Assembly: GCA_943788875.1 (NCBI GenBank)
Contig: CALSSA010000001.1
Location: forward strand, 124,001-188,000
Direction of reading: 5' to 3'
Source of the DNA: an uncultured Pseudomonadales bacterium
GTDB lineage: Bacteria; Pseudomonadota; Gammaproteobacteria; Pseudomonadales; Porticoccaceae
DNA: 64,000 bases
The notes below the pieces were generated by a model. The model ran no database searches. It saw only the letters and a program-made list of their open reading frames with translations, and was not told the DNA's origin. Numbering within the stretch: the first letter of the stretch is position 1; every line of letters starts with the position of its first letter. A program made the translations under genes and the position numbers. This document shows, piece by piece, positions 18,631 through 28,882 of this stretch.

Positions 18631-20115
18631 ATGAGTGCCACCTATATTCTAGCCATGGATCAGGGAACCACCTCCTCCAGAGCGATTATTTTTGATACCA
18701 GCTACGGCATTGTCGAGCAGGCCCAAGAAGAATTCACCCAGCACTTTCCCGACTCAGGCTGGGTCGAGCACAGCGCCGCCGACATCTGGCAGACCAGCTT
18801 GGATACAGCCCGCGCCGCCATCGCCCAGGCAGGCATAACCCCACAACAGATTGCCGGCATAGGCATTACCAACCAGCGCGAAACCACCTTAATCTGGGAC
18901 CGTGCAACCGGCGAGCCTGTCTACAACGCCATCGTCTGGCAAGACCGCCGTACCGCCGATTACTGCAACAGATTAAAAGACCAGGGCGTTGAAGCCATGG
19001 TCAACAGCAAAACCGGGCTTTTGTTAGACCCCTATTTCTCCGCCACCAAAATTGCCTGGATACTAGACAATGTCGAAGGCGCTCGCGCCAGAGCAGAGGC
19101 CGGCGAACTGGCCTTTGGCACCATGGATACCTGGCTACTATGGAACCTGACCGGCGGCAGCGCCCACAGCACCGACGCCACCAATGCCTCCAGAACCATG
19201 CTCTACAACATTCATCAGGGCGACTGGGATAGCGAACTACTGGCACTATTTAACATTCCTGCCTCAGTGCTGCCAGAGGTCAAAGACTGTGCCGCCGACT
19301 ATGGCACTACCAGCCTTTTAGGCGGCGAAATTGCCATTCTCGGCATAGCCGGTGACCAGCAGGCAGCAACCTTGGGCCAGGCATGCTTTACCACAGGCAT
19401 GATGAAATCCACCTATGGCACCGGCTGCTTCGCCCTGCTCAATACAGGCGAGCAAGCCGTCACCTCAACCAACAGGCTGCTCACCACCATCGCCTATCAG
19501 CTAGATGGCAAAACCACCTACGCATTGGAAGGCTCCATCTTTATTGCTGGCGCTGCCGTGCAATGGTTGCGCGATGGCCTTGGCATCATTGACAGCGCCA
19601 AACAGTCCGGCGAACTGGCCGCCCAAGCCGACGACAACCAACAGGTATTCATGATTCCCGCCTTTACCGGCCTCGGCGCCCCCTGGTGGGACGCCGAGGC
19701 CCGTGGCGCATTAATTGGCCTAACCAGAGGCACAGGCCCGGCAGAAATCTCCCGCGCCGCACTGGAATCCGTGTGCTATCAAACATTGGATCTGCTTAAA
19801 GCCATGCAAGCAGACTGGCAGCAATCCGGCGACACAGTACTGCGCGTCGACGGCGGTATGGTCGCCAGCGACTGGACCATGCAGCGCCTCGCCGATATTT
19901 TGCAGTCACCGGTCGATCGCCCGATAATTGCCGAAACCACCGCCCTCGGTGCCGCCTGGCTGGCAGGCTCAAGAGCAGGCATATGGCCAGATCAGGCCGG
20001 CTTTGCCGCGAATTGGAAACTGGACAAAAACTTCGCCCCACAGATGTCCCCGAGCGAGCGCGATTGCAAAGTAGCAGGCTGGGACAACGCAGTTAAACGA
20101 GTACTGACGCAATAG
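18631..20115 (+). CDS. glpK: Glycerol kinase
   Basis: 494-residue FGGY-family kinase making sn-glycerol 3-phosphate. The N-terminal nucleotide-binding motif is [18 protein letters not shown], the glycerol-binding [19 protein letters not shown] is near residue 75, and [12 protein letters not shown] follows. The C-terminal FGGY signature region [16 protein letters not shown] and adenosine motif [16 protein letters not shown] are clear. Length is standard. It follows the RDD gene closely and is 12 bases upstream of a lipoprotein gene, so the three may form one transcript. Confidence 0.96.
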   Translation: MSATYILAMDQGTTSSRAIIFDTSYGIVEQAQEEFTQHFPDSGWVEHSAADIWQTSLDTARAAIAQAGITPQQIAGIGITNQRETTLIWDRATGEPVYNAIVWQDRRTADYCNRLKDQGVEAMVNSKTGLLLDPYFSATKIAWILDNVEGARARAEAGELAFGTMDTWLLWNLTGGSAHSTDATNASRTMLYNIHQGDWDSELLALFNIPASVLPEVKDCAADYGTTSLLGGEIAILGIAGDQQAATLGQACFTTGMMKSTYGTGCFALLNTGEQAVTSTNRLLTTIAYQLDGKTTYALEGSIFIAGAAVQWLRDGLGIIDSAKQSGELAAQADDNQQVFMIPAFTGLGAPWWDAEARGALIGLTRGTGPAEISRAALESVCYQTLDLLKAMQADWQQSGDTVLRVDGGMVASDWTMQRLADILQSPVDRPIIAETTALGAAWLAGSRAGIWPDQAGFAANWKLDKNFAPQMSPSERDCKVAGWDNAVKRVLTQ

Positions 20116-20127
20116 AGGGTTAATAAA

Positions 20128-20964
20128 ATGTTTAAACAACTTACAGCAATAAGCTTACTGGCCGCCGGCAGCGCATTAATAGCTGGCTGCACCCCCCAGC
20201 CAAATGACACAGCAGCCAGCCTCAAACTCTACACCTTCGACTGCGGCACCATAGCCGTGTCCGACCTAGATAGCTTCTCCTCCAGCGGAGACTACGCCGG
20301 TATCCAGGGCACCCTGACCAACACCTGCTATTTAGTGCGCCACCCCCAGGGTGACCTTTTATGGGATCTTGGATTGCCACTGGCCATGGTAGGCACAGGC
20401 CCGCAAACCAATGATGTTTTCACCCTGACAGTAGAAAGGTCATTGGCCGACCAACTGGCCGACATTGGTCTCAGCACAGACGACATCGAGTTTATCTCAA
20501 TCTCCCACAGCCATTTTGATCACAGCGGCCAAGCCGCCCTGTTCAGCAATAGCCAGTGGCTAGTTAATCAAAATGAATTTGACCATATGTTCGCCAGCCC
20601 AGAGAGCAGCGCCCAGAATGCCGCCTTTGCCGACCTTAACAAAACCATAATCAACGGCGATCACGATATCTTTGGCGATAGCTCAGTGACCATACTCGAT
20701 CTGCCCGGCCACACCCCGGGCCATACAGCACTGCAGGTTAATCTCGCCCAAGCAGGCCCAATATTACTGACTGGCGACCTCTATCACCGCACCCTGAGTC
20801 GCGAGCAAAAGCATGTACCAAGATTTAATACAGATGAGCCCGCAACCAGGTTGTCCATGGACAGATTTGAAGCCCTGGCCACAGCGAGTGGCGCCAGAGT
20901 AATCATTCAGCATGAGCCCAAAGACGTTGCGACGCTGCCAGTGGCCCCCGACTTTTTACAATAA
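20128..20964 (+). CDS. Metallo-beta-lactamase-fold lipoprotein, lactonase-like
   Basis: 278 residues. Lipoprotein signal with lipobox IAGC (Cys near residue 20). The MBL fold has the metal motif HxHxDH as SHSHFDHSG (about 128), a second-shell His in LPGHTPGHTALQ, and a late Asp in LTGDLYHRT. The order and the N-terminal LYTFDCGTIAVSD resemble the AHL-lactonase (AttM/AiiA-type) branch, but that branch includes many hydrolases with other substrates, and lipoprotein forms are not usually quorum-quenching. Last gene after RDD-glpK. Confidence 0.82.
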   Translation: MFKQLTAISLLAAGSALIAGCTPQPNDTAASLKLYTFDCGTIAVSDLDSFSSSGDYAGIQGTLTNTCYLVRHPQGDLLWDLGLPLAMVGTGPQTNDVFTLTVERSLADQLADIGLSTDDIEFISISHSHFDHSGQAALFSNSQWLVNQNEFDHMFASPESSAQNAAFADLNKTIINGDHDIFGDSSVTILDLPGHTPGHTALQVNLAQAGPILLTGDLYHRTLSREQKHVPRFNTDEPATRLSMDRFEALATASGARVIIQHEPKDVATLPVAPDFLQ

Positions 20965-21025
20965 GATTTTAGGTAATATAAAAAACATCCTGGCGCGGGG
21001 CATGCCAAACAGAGTGAAGGATCTA

Positions 21026-21053
21026 GAGATGTTTCGCTTTGCTCAACATGACA
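21026..21053. repeat. Short dispersed intergenic repeat (half-element)
   Basis: The segment GAGATGTTTCGCTTTGCTC then AACATGACA resembles 11308-11338 and the general class of the 36-bp repeats at 30932 and 31836. It lies in the 328-base gap between the lactonase-like gene and lptG, which has no gene. Confidence 0.5.
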
Positions 21054-21114
21054 ATGTGGGCTTAGCATGACCATGAAGGTACAACCCGAGCTAAAGCCAC
21101 AAACGAATACTCAA

Positions 21115-21237
21115 GCAAAGTCTTAAGCACAACTATAGAGACTATGAGCAGCAGGGATGTATTAGTGTCGCGGCAGGCAGGATGCCGGGAGCGACCGTAT
21201 TTACAGCCTGTCTCAATAGTTGTGCTTAAGACTTTGC
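21115..21237. mobile_element. 123-bp inverted-repeat element (MITE-like)
   Basis: Two 28-bp arms, 21115-21142 and 21210-21237, are inverted copies with one mismatch (both arms contain AGTCTTAAGCACAACTAT or its complement). The 67-base centre has its own small stem (CGGCA...TGCCG) and no credible gene. The structure fits a miniature inverted-repeat element or the remnant of a larger transposon. A long RNA hairpin acting as a terminator between the convergent genes is another option, though no U tract follows. No clear target duplication was seen at the edges. Confidence 0.6.
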
Positions 21238-21292
21238 GATCCTGCAGCGAAGACCCAACCCAAAAGTCCACAGAAACATACCCGCAAACTAA

Positions 21293-22360
21293 CTACCCAC
21301 TGCGCCGCAACAAATAAACCCCAACCACCACACAAAAAACCACCGGCGTAATGACAGCCAAAAACGGCGGAAACCCGAACACAATACTCAGCGGCCCAAG
21401 CATATCCTGAATAATTCTAAAGGCGACCCCGGCCACCACACCAACAAAGATACGAAAGCCCATAGTCGACTCACGCAAAGGCCCAAACACAAATGAAATG
21501 CCAATCAACACCAGACCAATAATAATCAGCGGCTGCAACAGCTTGCGCCAGAACGCCACCTCATAGTCAGCGCTGTCAGCATTCTGTTGCCGCAGAAAAC
21601 GAATATAGTCCGACAAACTGGCGATCGGCAGAGAATCTGCCGGCAGAATATTGACCGTCAGCACATTGGGGGTTAGCTCCGAGTCCCAGTGCCTGGTGAC
21701 CTTCTTATCCACCTCAGTGCGATCATTGTGGAATCTGGTAATCGACACATTTTCCTCAGTCCAGTAACCCTCCGCCGCATTGAAAGTCGCTCTCGAAGAA
21801 AAACTCGCCTCCTCAAGAGCTTTATCATCAGCAAAGCGATAACGCGTCACCCCATACAGCACACCCCCAGGGAAAACTGCATTGAAGTGCATAAACTCAT
21901 TGCCCTCGCGGTTCCAAAATCCAGAGGTAGAATCCTGAGCACTCTCGCCCTTGCGCAAATACTCGCGACGACCCTCAGCCAGCTGATCCAGATAAGGAGA
22001 AAAATACTCACCGATAGTGACCGCCAAGATAATAAACAACAGCACCGGCTTAAGAACAAAGCCCACCACCCTCAGAGGTGAAACACCAGCGGCACGCATC
22101 ACAATAACCTCGCTATTGCCCTGCAAAATACCCAGCCCCACCAGACAGCCAATCAAACAGCCAAAGGGCATAAAGTCATAGAGCTTCGAAGGAATTAGAG
22201 TAACGATATAAACCAGCAGGTCAGAAAACTGATAATTGCGCCCAAGATCACCGCTCTGATCAATAATCGCCCCCACTGCGTCCAGACCGACAAGCACCAC
22301 CAGCGCTACACAGATAGAAGCAAAAACCGTAGTGCCCACATGGTTAGAGAGTCTGCGCAT
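21293..22360 (-). CDS. lptG: LPS export ABC transporter permease LptG
   Basis: 355 residues of the YjgP/YjgQ family. Helices lie in the N-terminal ~110 residues and in the C-terminal ~80, with a periplasmic beta-jellyroll domain between (about 125-255). LptG with LptF and LptB extracts lipopolysaccharide from the inner membrane and passes it to the LptC-LptA bridge. The start codon overlaps the last base of lptF. Starts MRRLSNHVGTTVFASICVAL. Confidence 0.94.
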   Translation of the reverse strand: MRRLSNHVGTTVFASICVALVVLVGLDAVGAIIDQSGDLGRNYQFSDLLVYIVTLIPSKLYDFMPFGCLIGCLVGLGILQGNSEVIVMRAAGVSPLRVVGFVLKPVLLFIILAVTIGEYFSPYLDQLAEGRREYLRKGESAQDSTSGFWNREGNEFMHFNAVFPGGVLYGVTRYRFADDKALEEASFSSRATFNAAEGYWTEENVSITRFHNDRTEVDKKVTRHWDSELTPNVLTVNILPADSLPIASLSDYIRFLRQQNADSADYEVAFWRKLLQPLIIIGLVLIGISFVFGPLRESTMGFRIFVGVVAGVAFRIIQDMLGPLSIVFGFPPFLAVITPVVFCVVVGVYLLRRSG

Positions 22361-23469
22361 TAGGCCACCTCAACCTTAGGGCTGTTCAAAACGACCGCTT
22401 TTTTCGGCCGACCATAGAGGATCAGTGCAACAGCGATCCCCAGATACACCAGATGCACCGGCAGAATAGTCACCGCCATAGGCACAGAGCCTGACTCAAG
22501 GGCATCGCGCATCGCATTGAGTGCCACCAAATAAGTAAAATACAGCACAATGGCCGGCAGCAACTTACCAAACCGCCCCTTGCGATGGTTAGTGCGACTC
22601 AGAGGCACAGCCAACATTGTCACCACAATTACCAGCACCGGAATAGACAGCCGCCACTGCAGCATAGCCTGAGACTTGGGGTCATCTGCAGCCCACAACA
22701 CAGACGTCGGCACAGTCTCCATATTGGTGCTGGTATCAGGGCGCTTGCTCTCTAGGCGCGAGCCATATTCTTCAAAATAGGTAATCTGATAATCGTGCTG
22801 ACCTGGTACACCTTCAATGCGGTAACCTTTATTCAGCACCAGATAGCGATCCAGACTGCCCTCAGCCTGTTGCTGTTGACCAGTCTCCGCCAGTACCAGC
22901 ACCAGACTGCGGTCAGAGTCATCACTCTTGCCAGTGGTCATCGCCAGAAACACATCTTGCAACTCGCGGTCCTCGTCCACCGCCTCAGAATAAGTCACCC
23001 CGCGGCCACCTCGCATGGCATAAAACTTCTTCGGCATCAGTTTATCCAACTCACTGCGAGACTTCTGCGCCTTTAAAAGAGTGTCCGCTTTAGCCATGCC
23101 AGTTGGCGCCATAGACAGACTCAGCCAGCCACCAACCCCAGCAAAGCACAGCGCCAGCACCAGAGTGTAGGTCATCAGCCGTCGCTCAGAAATACCGCAG
23201 GCCTTAAGCACACTCATTTCATTTTCAACATACAGGCGACCAAAGGTCAGCAGCACCGCAAGGAAAAAAGCCAGCGGCAAAACCAACTCCAGAAAGCCAG
23301 GAATACGGTACCCAATCAACGCAAAAATAGCCCCGGGCTCCATCTCGCCTCTCACCGCCTGAGCCAAATATTTAACAAAACGTCCGCTCATCAAAATCAG
23401 CAGCAACACCACGCACACAGCGACAGCACTGGACAGAATCTCACGACAAATGTAACGGAAAATAATCAA
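22360..23469 (-). CDS. lptF: LPS export ABC transporter permease LptF
   Basis: 369 residues, the partner permease to LptG. It starts MIIFRYICREILSSAVAVCV, with the family's conserved YLAQAVRGEMEPGAIFALIG region, N- and C-terminal helix bundles and a periplasmic domain around residues 125-260. It is divergent from pepA across 93 bases, the standard lptFG/pepA layout in gammaproteobacteria. Confidence 0.94.
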   Translation of the reverse strand: MIIFRYICREILSSAVAVCVVLLLILMSGRFVKYLAQAVRGEMEPGAIFALIGYRIPGFLELVLPLAFFLAVLLTFGRLYVENEMSVLKACGISERRLMTYTLVLALCFAGVGGWLSLSMAPTGMAKADTLLKAQKSRSELDKLMPKKFYAMRGGRGVTYSEAVDEDRELQDVFLAMTTGKSDDSDRSLVLVLAETGQQQQAEGSLDRYLVLNKGYRIEGVPGQHDYQITYFEEYGSRLESKRPDTSTNMETVPTSVLWAADDPKSQAMLQWRLSIPVLVIVVTMLAVPLSRTNHRKGRFGKLLPAIVLYFTYLVALNAMRDALESGSVPMAVTILPVHLVYLGIAVALILYGRPKKAVVLNSPKVEVA

Positions 23470-23562
23470 AGTAATCGGCTTGCTGCTATTGGGCTTGGTA
23501 GCACGGAATGGTATCCTTCAGGGTCAATGGACTAACTCAAACATCAAAATTTTGGAGCTAAT

Positions 23563-25032
23563 ATGGAGTTTACTGCATCTTCCGCCAACCTGTTAAAAAT
23601 AAAGGCGGATTCTCTCATTCTCGCGACCGGGCCACAACTACAAAACAGCGCAGCGGACCTGGACAAGTCACTGGACGGAGCAATCTCCTCCCTGATCAAA
23701 GCGGGCGACTTCAGCGGCAAGTCCGGTGAGACCTTAGTGATCCATATTCCAGGCGCCGCAGGCAAACGCATAATTTTGCTCGGCACCGAAGGCGCATCCA
23801 ACCAACAGAAACAAATCAACGTAATAAACGCCGGCGCCAACGCACTGCTCAGAACCCCCAGCGGCAAAGCAGTTTGGGTTGGCGAAGGCCTCTCCGACAA
23901 CGCCGAGTGGGAAGCCAGCATAGTGGCACGCAGCGTACAGGCCGCCAGCTACAAATATGCCCCACAGCCAAAAACAGCTAAAAAAACCAAGCCAGCCAAG
24001 CTCAAGTCACTATGTTACTGGGCCAGCAGCAAAGCCAGCGCCAATGCCGCCAAAAAAGGCCTGACCTACGGTGCATCTGTGGGCAATGGCATGAACGTCG
24101 CGCGCCAATTAAGCGACCTGCCCGCCAATATTTGCACCCCGACCTACCTGGCCAACCAAGCCAAAGCACTGGCCAAAGGACAGAAGAACGTCACCACCAG
24201 CATTCTTAGCGAAGCCGATATGAAGAAACTGAAAATGGGCTCATTGCTCTCAGTTTCCGCAGGCAGTGATCAGCCAGCCAAACTTATTATCGTTAAATAC
24301 CAAGGCACCAAAGCCAGTGTTAAGCCCACGGTGCTAGTGGGTAAAGCGGTGACCTTTGATACCGGCGGCATCAGCCTTAAGCCCGGCCGTGGCATGGACG
24401 AAATGAAATATGATATGTGCGGCGGCGCCTCAGTAATGGGCGTGATGAATGCATTGATTGAAAATCAGCTGCCAGTAAACGTAGTGGCCATTATTCCCGC
24501 TACCGAAAATATGCCCAATGGCCAGGCCACCAAACCAGGTGACGTAGTCACCAGCATGTCCGGTCAAACCATTGAAATTCTCAATACCGACGCCGAAGGC
24601 CGTCTGATTCTGTGTGATGCATTAACCTATGCAGAGCGCTTTAAACCAGCCGCAGTCGTGGATATCGCCACCCTTACCGGTGCTGTGTTAGGAGCCCTGG
24701 GCAAAGTCGCCGCCGGCGTGCTGTCCAACGACGACGGACTGGCCGAGCAACTGCTCGCCAGCGGCATTAACAGTGGCGACCGCGCCTGGCGTCTGCCCCT
24801 GTGGGAAGAATACGACCAGCTGCTGAAGAGCAACTTTGCCGACATGGCCAATATTGGTGGTCCCCAGGCCGGTACCATCACCGCCGCCTGCTTCCTTGCC
24901 CGCTTCACCAAGAAATACAAATGGGCACATCTAGACGTCGCCGGAACCGCCTGGATCAGCGGCCCACAAAAAGGCGCCACAGGTCGGCCAGTGCCGATAC
25001 TGATGGAATACCTGCGCAGCACAGCGAGCTGA
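23563..25032 (+). CDS. pepA: Leucyl aminopeptidase (cytosol aminopeptidase)
   Basis: 489-residue M17 zinc aminopeptidase. The catalytic C-terminal domain shows VGKAVTFDTGGISLKPGRGM (metal Lys and Asp) and the signature NTDAEGRLIL near residue 344. The N-terminal macro-like domain is about 1-160. In other gammaproteobacteria PepA also acts as a DNA-binding protein (XerCD accessory and regulator). Followed after 4 bases by holC, the conserved pepA-holC-valS order. Confidence 0.96.
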   Translation: MEFTASSANLLKIKADSLILATGPQLQNSAADLDKSLDGAISSLIKAGDFSGKSGETLVIHIPGAAGKRIILLGTEGASNQQKQINVINAGANALLRTPSGKAVWVGEGLSDNAEWEASIVARSVQAASYKYAPQPKTAKKTKPAKLKSLCYWASSKASANAAKKGLTYGASVGNGMNVARQLSDLPANICTPTYLANQAKALAKGQKNVTTSILSEADMKKLKMGSLLSVSAGSDQPAKLIIVKYQGTKASVKPTVLVGKAVTFDTGGISLKPGRGMDEMKYDMCGGASVMGVMNALIENQLPVNVVAIIPATENMPNGQATKPGDVVTSMSGQTIEILNTDAEGRLILCDALTYAERFKPAAVVDIATLTGAVLGALGKVAAGVLSNDDGLAEQLLASGINSGDRAWRLPLWEEYDQLLKSNFADMANIGGPQAGTITAACFLARFTKKYKWAHLDVAGTAWISGPQKGATGRPVPILMEYLRSTAS

Positions 25033-25036
25033 TCCA

Positions 25037-25465
25037 TTGACCAGCGTTTCCTTTTACAAACTAGCCGGCGACCAGCAGGTCGCCCTGGCCCTCACTTGCC
25101 AGCTTATTCAAAAATCACTGCAAGCCAAGCAGCAGGTTCTGTGCCTAGTGCCCGACCATGCCACAGCCCAGCTGCTGGATGAAAAACTATGGGGCTTTCA
25201 AGACACAGCCTTTGTTCCCCATGCTCTGGGTTCCGACAATGCCCCAGTGGCCATCACAGTGGATGCAGAGCCAGGCGATCATCATCAGATACTCATCAAC
25301 CTGCAGGCAGAAATACCCACCTGGTTTAGCCGCTTTGATCGAGTGATGGAAATTATTTATCCCCAGCCCGAATACGAGCAGGCCAAGCGCGATAACTTTA
25401 GTTTCTACAAAGAGCGCGGCTACGCCCTCAGCTTTCACGACCTCAGCGAGAAATTTAAACCGTGA
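25037..25465 (+). CDS. holC: DNA polymerase III chi subunit
   Basis: 142 residues. MTSVSFYKLAGDQ at the start and the C-terminal DRVMEIIYPQPEYEQAKRD match HolC, which joins SSB to the clamp loader through psi. The start is TTG at 25037; no ATG fits. The partner psi is probably the HolD-like gene at 2129-2893. The stop overlaps the next start (GTGA). Confidence 0.93.
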   Translation: MTSVSFYKLAGDQQVALALTCQLIQKSLQAKQQVLCLVPDHATAQLLDEKLWGFQDTAFVPHALGSDNAPVAITVDAEPGDHHQILINLQAEIPTWFSRFDRVMEIIYPQPEYEQAKRDNFSFYKERGYALSFHDLSEKFKP

Positions 25466-25887
25466 AAGACCAGCCGCAGCCACAACCCCCAGAGACAGAT
25501 CAAGACTACTTTGATCAACTGCTAGACGACCTGTACGCATTGCAGAAAAACCTGCTGCATGACGAGTTCAACAAACCAGAAGAATTGGAACTGCCAGAGA
25601 CAGACCCAGAAGCCGACTTCGACAGCTTGGAAATCCCCATTCTCACCCAGAGCCTCAACCGTGAGATCGACGACGAGCACCAGTCTCGCAAAGCCTTCGA
25701 CGAAGCCCAGCACATTCTATTTGAAAACCCCGACAGCCAGCCTCTGGTCAACCCAGCGCAGGTTAACGAAGAACAGGTCAATGCCATTGTTAATCGGCTG
25801 ATGGGCAAAATGCGCCCCAAGGTTGAACAGCTGCTGCGCGAGAAAATTCGCGCCAAAGTAATCGAACGATTTAATCAGCAGAACTAG
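25462..25887 (+). CDS. Acidic protein of unknown function between holC and valS
   Basis: 141 residues from a GTG start overlapping the holC stop by four bases. It is strongly acidic in the first 80 residues (ELELPETDPEADFDSLEIPI). The C-terminal helix has conserved-looking NAIVNRLMGKMRPKVEQLL then REKIRAKVIER. A small protein of this kind sits at this place in pseudomonads, but no function is known to me. The coupled start suggests it is made together with chi; a link to clamp-loader or replication proteins is inference only. Confidence 0.75.
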   Translation: MKDQPQPQPPETDQDYFDQLLDDLYALQKNLLHDEFNKPEELELPETDPEADFDSLEIPILTQSLNREIDDEHQSRKAFDEAQHILFENPDSQPLVNPAQVNEEQVNAIVNRLMGKMRPKVEQLLREKIRAKVIERFNQQN

Positions 25888-25982
25888 CGACAAAACCTGC
25901 CAACCCCTATAATCTGCGGCTGATTAAACATAGCCCGAAAACCACAGCCTCCTCAACAGATATTTGAATTACTGAGCACATA

Positions 25983-28871
25983 ATGGAAAAAACATTTGCC
26001 CCCCAGGAAATAGAAACCAAATGGTATAAAACCTGGGAACAACGCGGTTACTTTGCCCCCGACATGGCCAGCAAAAGTGACCCCTACAGCATTGTGATTC
26101 CACCGCCCAATGTCACCGGTAGCCTGCATATTGGCCACGCCCTGCAACACGGCATTATGGATGCCCTAACCCGCTACAACCGCATGCAAGGCAAAAATGC
26201 CCTGTGGCAAGTGGGAACAGATCACGCAGGCATAGCCACCCAGATGGTAGTTGAGCGCAAACTGGCCGCCGAAGGTCAACCGGGCCGCGAAGAGATGGGC
26301 CGCGAGAAATTTATTGAAAAAATCTGGGAGTGGAAAGAAGAGTCTGGCGGCACCATCACCCAGCAGATGCGCCGCCTCGGCAATTCCGTTGACTGGGAAA
26401 CCGAACGCTTCACCATGGACGAAGGCTTTTCCAGTGCTGTCCAAGAAACCTTTATTCGCCTGCACAGAGACGGCCTGATCTATCGCGGCAAACGCCTAGT
26501 TAACTGGGACCCCAAACTTCATACCGCCATCTCCGACCTCGAAGTTGAGAACCGCGAAGTTAAAGGCAAAATGTGGAACCTGCGCTACCCACTGGCCAAC
26601 GGCGCTAAAACATTAGACGGCAAAGACTACATAGTAGTAGCCACCACCAGGCCAGAAACCTTGCTGGGCGACACCGGCATTGCGGTTAATGCAGAAGATC
26701 CAAGATACGCCAACCTTATTGGCCAGCATGTCGTTTTACCCTTAGTAGGAAGACTTATTCCAATTGTGGCCGACGACCATGCCAATATGGAAAAAGGCAC
26801 AGGCTGCGTAAAAATAACCCCAGCCCATGACTTCAATGACTACGAAGTAGGCCAGCGCCACAAATTACCCATGGTCAACATACTCACCATGAACGCCGAT
26901 ATTCGCCAGATCGCCGAGTGCGTTAATAGCGACGGCAGCGACAATGACGACATGGACGCCACCCTACCCGAAAAATATCGCGGCATGGAACGTTTTGCCG
27001 CACGCCGAGAAGTGGTAGCCGATATGGACGCCCTCGGCTTTTTAGAAGATATCGAAGAAAACGATATGACCATTCCCTACGGCGACCGCGGCGGTGTGGT
27101 AATCGAGCCCATGCTCACCAACCAATGGTACGTAGACGCCAAAAAACTGGCCGGCCCCGCCATTGAAGCCGTGGAAGATGGCCGCATAAAATTTGTTCCC
27201 CAGCAGTACGAAAACATGTACTTCTCGTGGATGCGCAATATTCAAGACTGGTGCATCTCGCGCCAGCTGTGGTGGGGCCATCAAATCCCCGCCTGGTACG
27301 ACGAAGCCGGCAAAGCCTACGTAGGGCAAAGCGAAGCCGCCGTGCGTAAACAATATAACCTTGGTGACATACCCCTGACCCAAGACGAAGACGTACTCGA
27401 CACCTGGTTTAGCTCCGCCCTCTGGACCTTTGGCACCCAGGGCTGGCCCGAGCAAACCGAGCGCCTAAAAGCCTTTCACCCCACCGATGTGCTGGTTACT
27501 GGTTTTGATATTATTTTCTTCTGGGTCGCGCGCATGGTGATGATGAGCATGCACCTAATAAAAGATGAAAACGGCGAACCCGAAGTACCGTTTAAAACCG
27601 TGTACGTCACCGGCCTAATTCGTGACGAACAGGGCCAAAAAATGTCCAAATCAAAGGGCAATGTACTCGACCCTCTCGACATGATCGACGGCATAGATAT
27701 AGAAAGCCTACTGGAAAAACGCACCGGTAATATGATGCAGCCCCAGCAGGCAGCAAAGATTGCCAGCCGCACCAGAAAACAATTCCCAGACGGCATAGAG
27801 CCTCATGGGTCAGACGCATTGCGTTTTACTCTCTGCGCACTGGCCTCCACCGGCCGCGATATCAACTGGGACATGAAACGCCTAGAAGGTTATCGCAACT
27901 TCTGTAACAAAATCTGGAACGCCTCACGCTATGTGTTGATGAACGCAACAGGTGAAGAAGGCGATCAGGATTGTGGGCAAGACAACTCAGACGATTACCA
28001 ACTAACATTAGCCGACCGCTGGATTATCTCCCGCCTGCAATCCGCTGAAACCGACGTCACTGCCGCCATCGACAGCTACAGATTCGATTTGGCCGCACAG
28101 GCGCTCTATGACTTTGTGTGGAATGAATACTGCGACTGGTACCTAGAACTTTCAAAACCAGTGCTGTGGGACGAACATGGCGACCCCGCCATTCAAAAAG
28201 GCACCCGCCGCACCCTAGTTCGCGTATTGGAATCCATACTGCGCCTGGCCCATCCCATGCTGCCGTTTATCACCGAAGAGATTTGGCAAAACATAGCACC
28301 ACTGGCCGGCATAACATTAAACCCAGAGGGCGACACCATCATGTTGCAGCCCTTCCCGGTCGCCGATCCGTCTAAAGTTGATACCGACGCCGACGCCGAT
28401 ATTGAATGGGTTAAAAACGTCATTATAGGCGTGCGCAACGTGCGCGGAGAAATGAACATCTCCCCCGCCAAAGACCTACCCATCTATATGGCCCGCGGTG
28501 ATGCCACCGCCAAACGCCGCTTAGAAGAGAACCGTCAGTTCCTCAGCAAGTTAGCCAACCTAGAATCCATTACCTGGTTAGATGACCCCGCCGAGGCGCC
28601 ACTGTGCGCCACCGCACTGGCTGGCGACCTAGAAATACTGGTACCCATGGCCGGGCTAATAGATGTGGACGCAGAGCTTGCGCGCCTAGACCGTGAAATA
28701 GATAAAATAGGCATAGAAGCCAAAAAGCTTACCGGCAAGTTAAGCAACCCGAAGTTTGCCGACAACGCCCCCGCCGAAGTGGTAGCCAAAGAACGCCAAA
28801 AACTCGAGGACTTTGAAGGCTCATTATCTCAGCTACAAGAGAAACGCAGCGCCATAGCAGAAATGGCATAA
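25983..28871 (+). CDS. valS: Valyl-tRNA synthetase
   Basis: 962-residue class I synthetase. The HIGH motif is in [16 protein letters not shown] (about 38-53) and the KMSKS motif in [17 protein letters not shown] (about 550). The CP1 editing domain (about 190-400) includes [20 protein letters not shown]-terminal coiled coil starts near residue 890 ([20 protein letters not shown]). Length is normal for gammaproteobacteria. Eleven bases separate it from rep. Confidence 0.97.
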   Translation: MEKTFAPQEIETKWYKTWEQRGYFAPDMASKSDPYSIVIPPPNVTGSLHIGHALQHGIMDALTRYNRMQGKNALWQVGTDHAGIATQMVVERKLAAEGQPGREEMGREKFIEKIWEWKEESGGTITQQMRRLGNSVDWETERFTMDEGFSSAVQETFIRLHRDGLIYRGKRLVNWDPKLHTAISDLEVENREVKGKMWNLRYPLANGAKTLDGKDYIVVATTRPETLLGDTGIAVNAEDPRYANLIGQHVVLPLVGRLIPIVADDHANMEKGTGCVKITPAHDFNDYEVGQRHKLPMVNILTMNADIRQIAECVNSDGSDNDDMDATLPEKYRGMERFAARREVVADMDALGFLEDIEENDMTIPYGDRGGVVIEPMLTNQWYVDAKKLAGPAIEAVEDGRIKFVPQQYENMYFSWMRNIQDWCISRQLWWGHQIPAWYDEAGKAYVGQSEAAVRKQYNLGDIPLTQDEDVLDTWFSSALWTFGTQGWPEQTERLKAFHPTDVLVTGFDIIFFWVARMVMMSMHLIKDENGEPEVPFKTVYVTGLIRDEQGQKMSKSKGNVLDPLDMIDGIDIESLLEKRTGNMMQPQQAAKIASRTRKQFPDGIEPHGSDALRFTLCALASTGRDINWDMKRLEGYRNFCNKIWNASRYVLMNATGEEGDQDCGQDNSDDYQLTLADRWIISRLQSAETDVTAAIDSYRFDLAAQALYDFVWNEYCDWYLELSKPVLWDEHGDPAIQKGTRRTLVRVLESILRLAHPMLPFITEEIWQNIAPLAGITLNPEGDTIMLQPFPVADPSKVDTDADADIEWVKNVIIGVRNVRGEMNISPAKDLPIYMARGDATAKRRLEENRQFLSKLANLESITWLDDPAEAPLCATALAGDLEILVPMAGLIDVDAELARLDREIDKIGIEAKKLTGKLSNPKFADNAPAEVVAKERQKLEDFEGSLSQLQEKRSAIAEMA

Positions 28872-28882
28872 GACCCTAACCA

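Noticed and set aside
21062-21271. A 69-codon minus-strand open frame in the lactonase-lptG gap
   Set aside because: It runs across both arms of the inverted-repeat element, has no ribosome site and no recognisable features.
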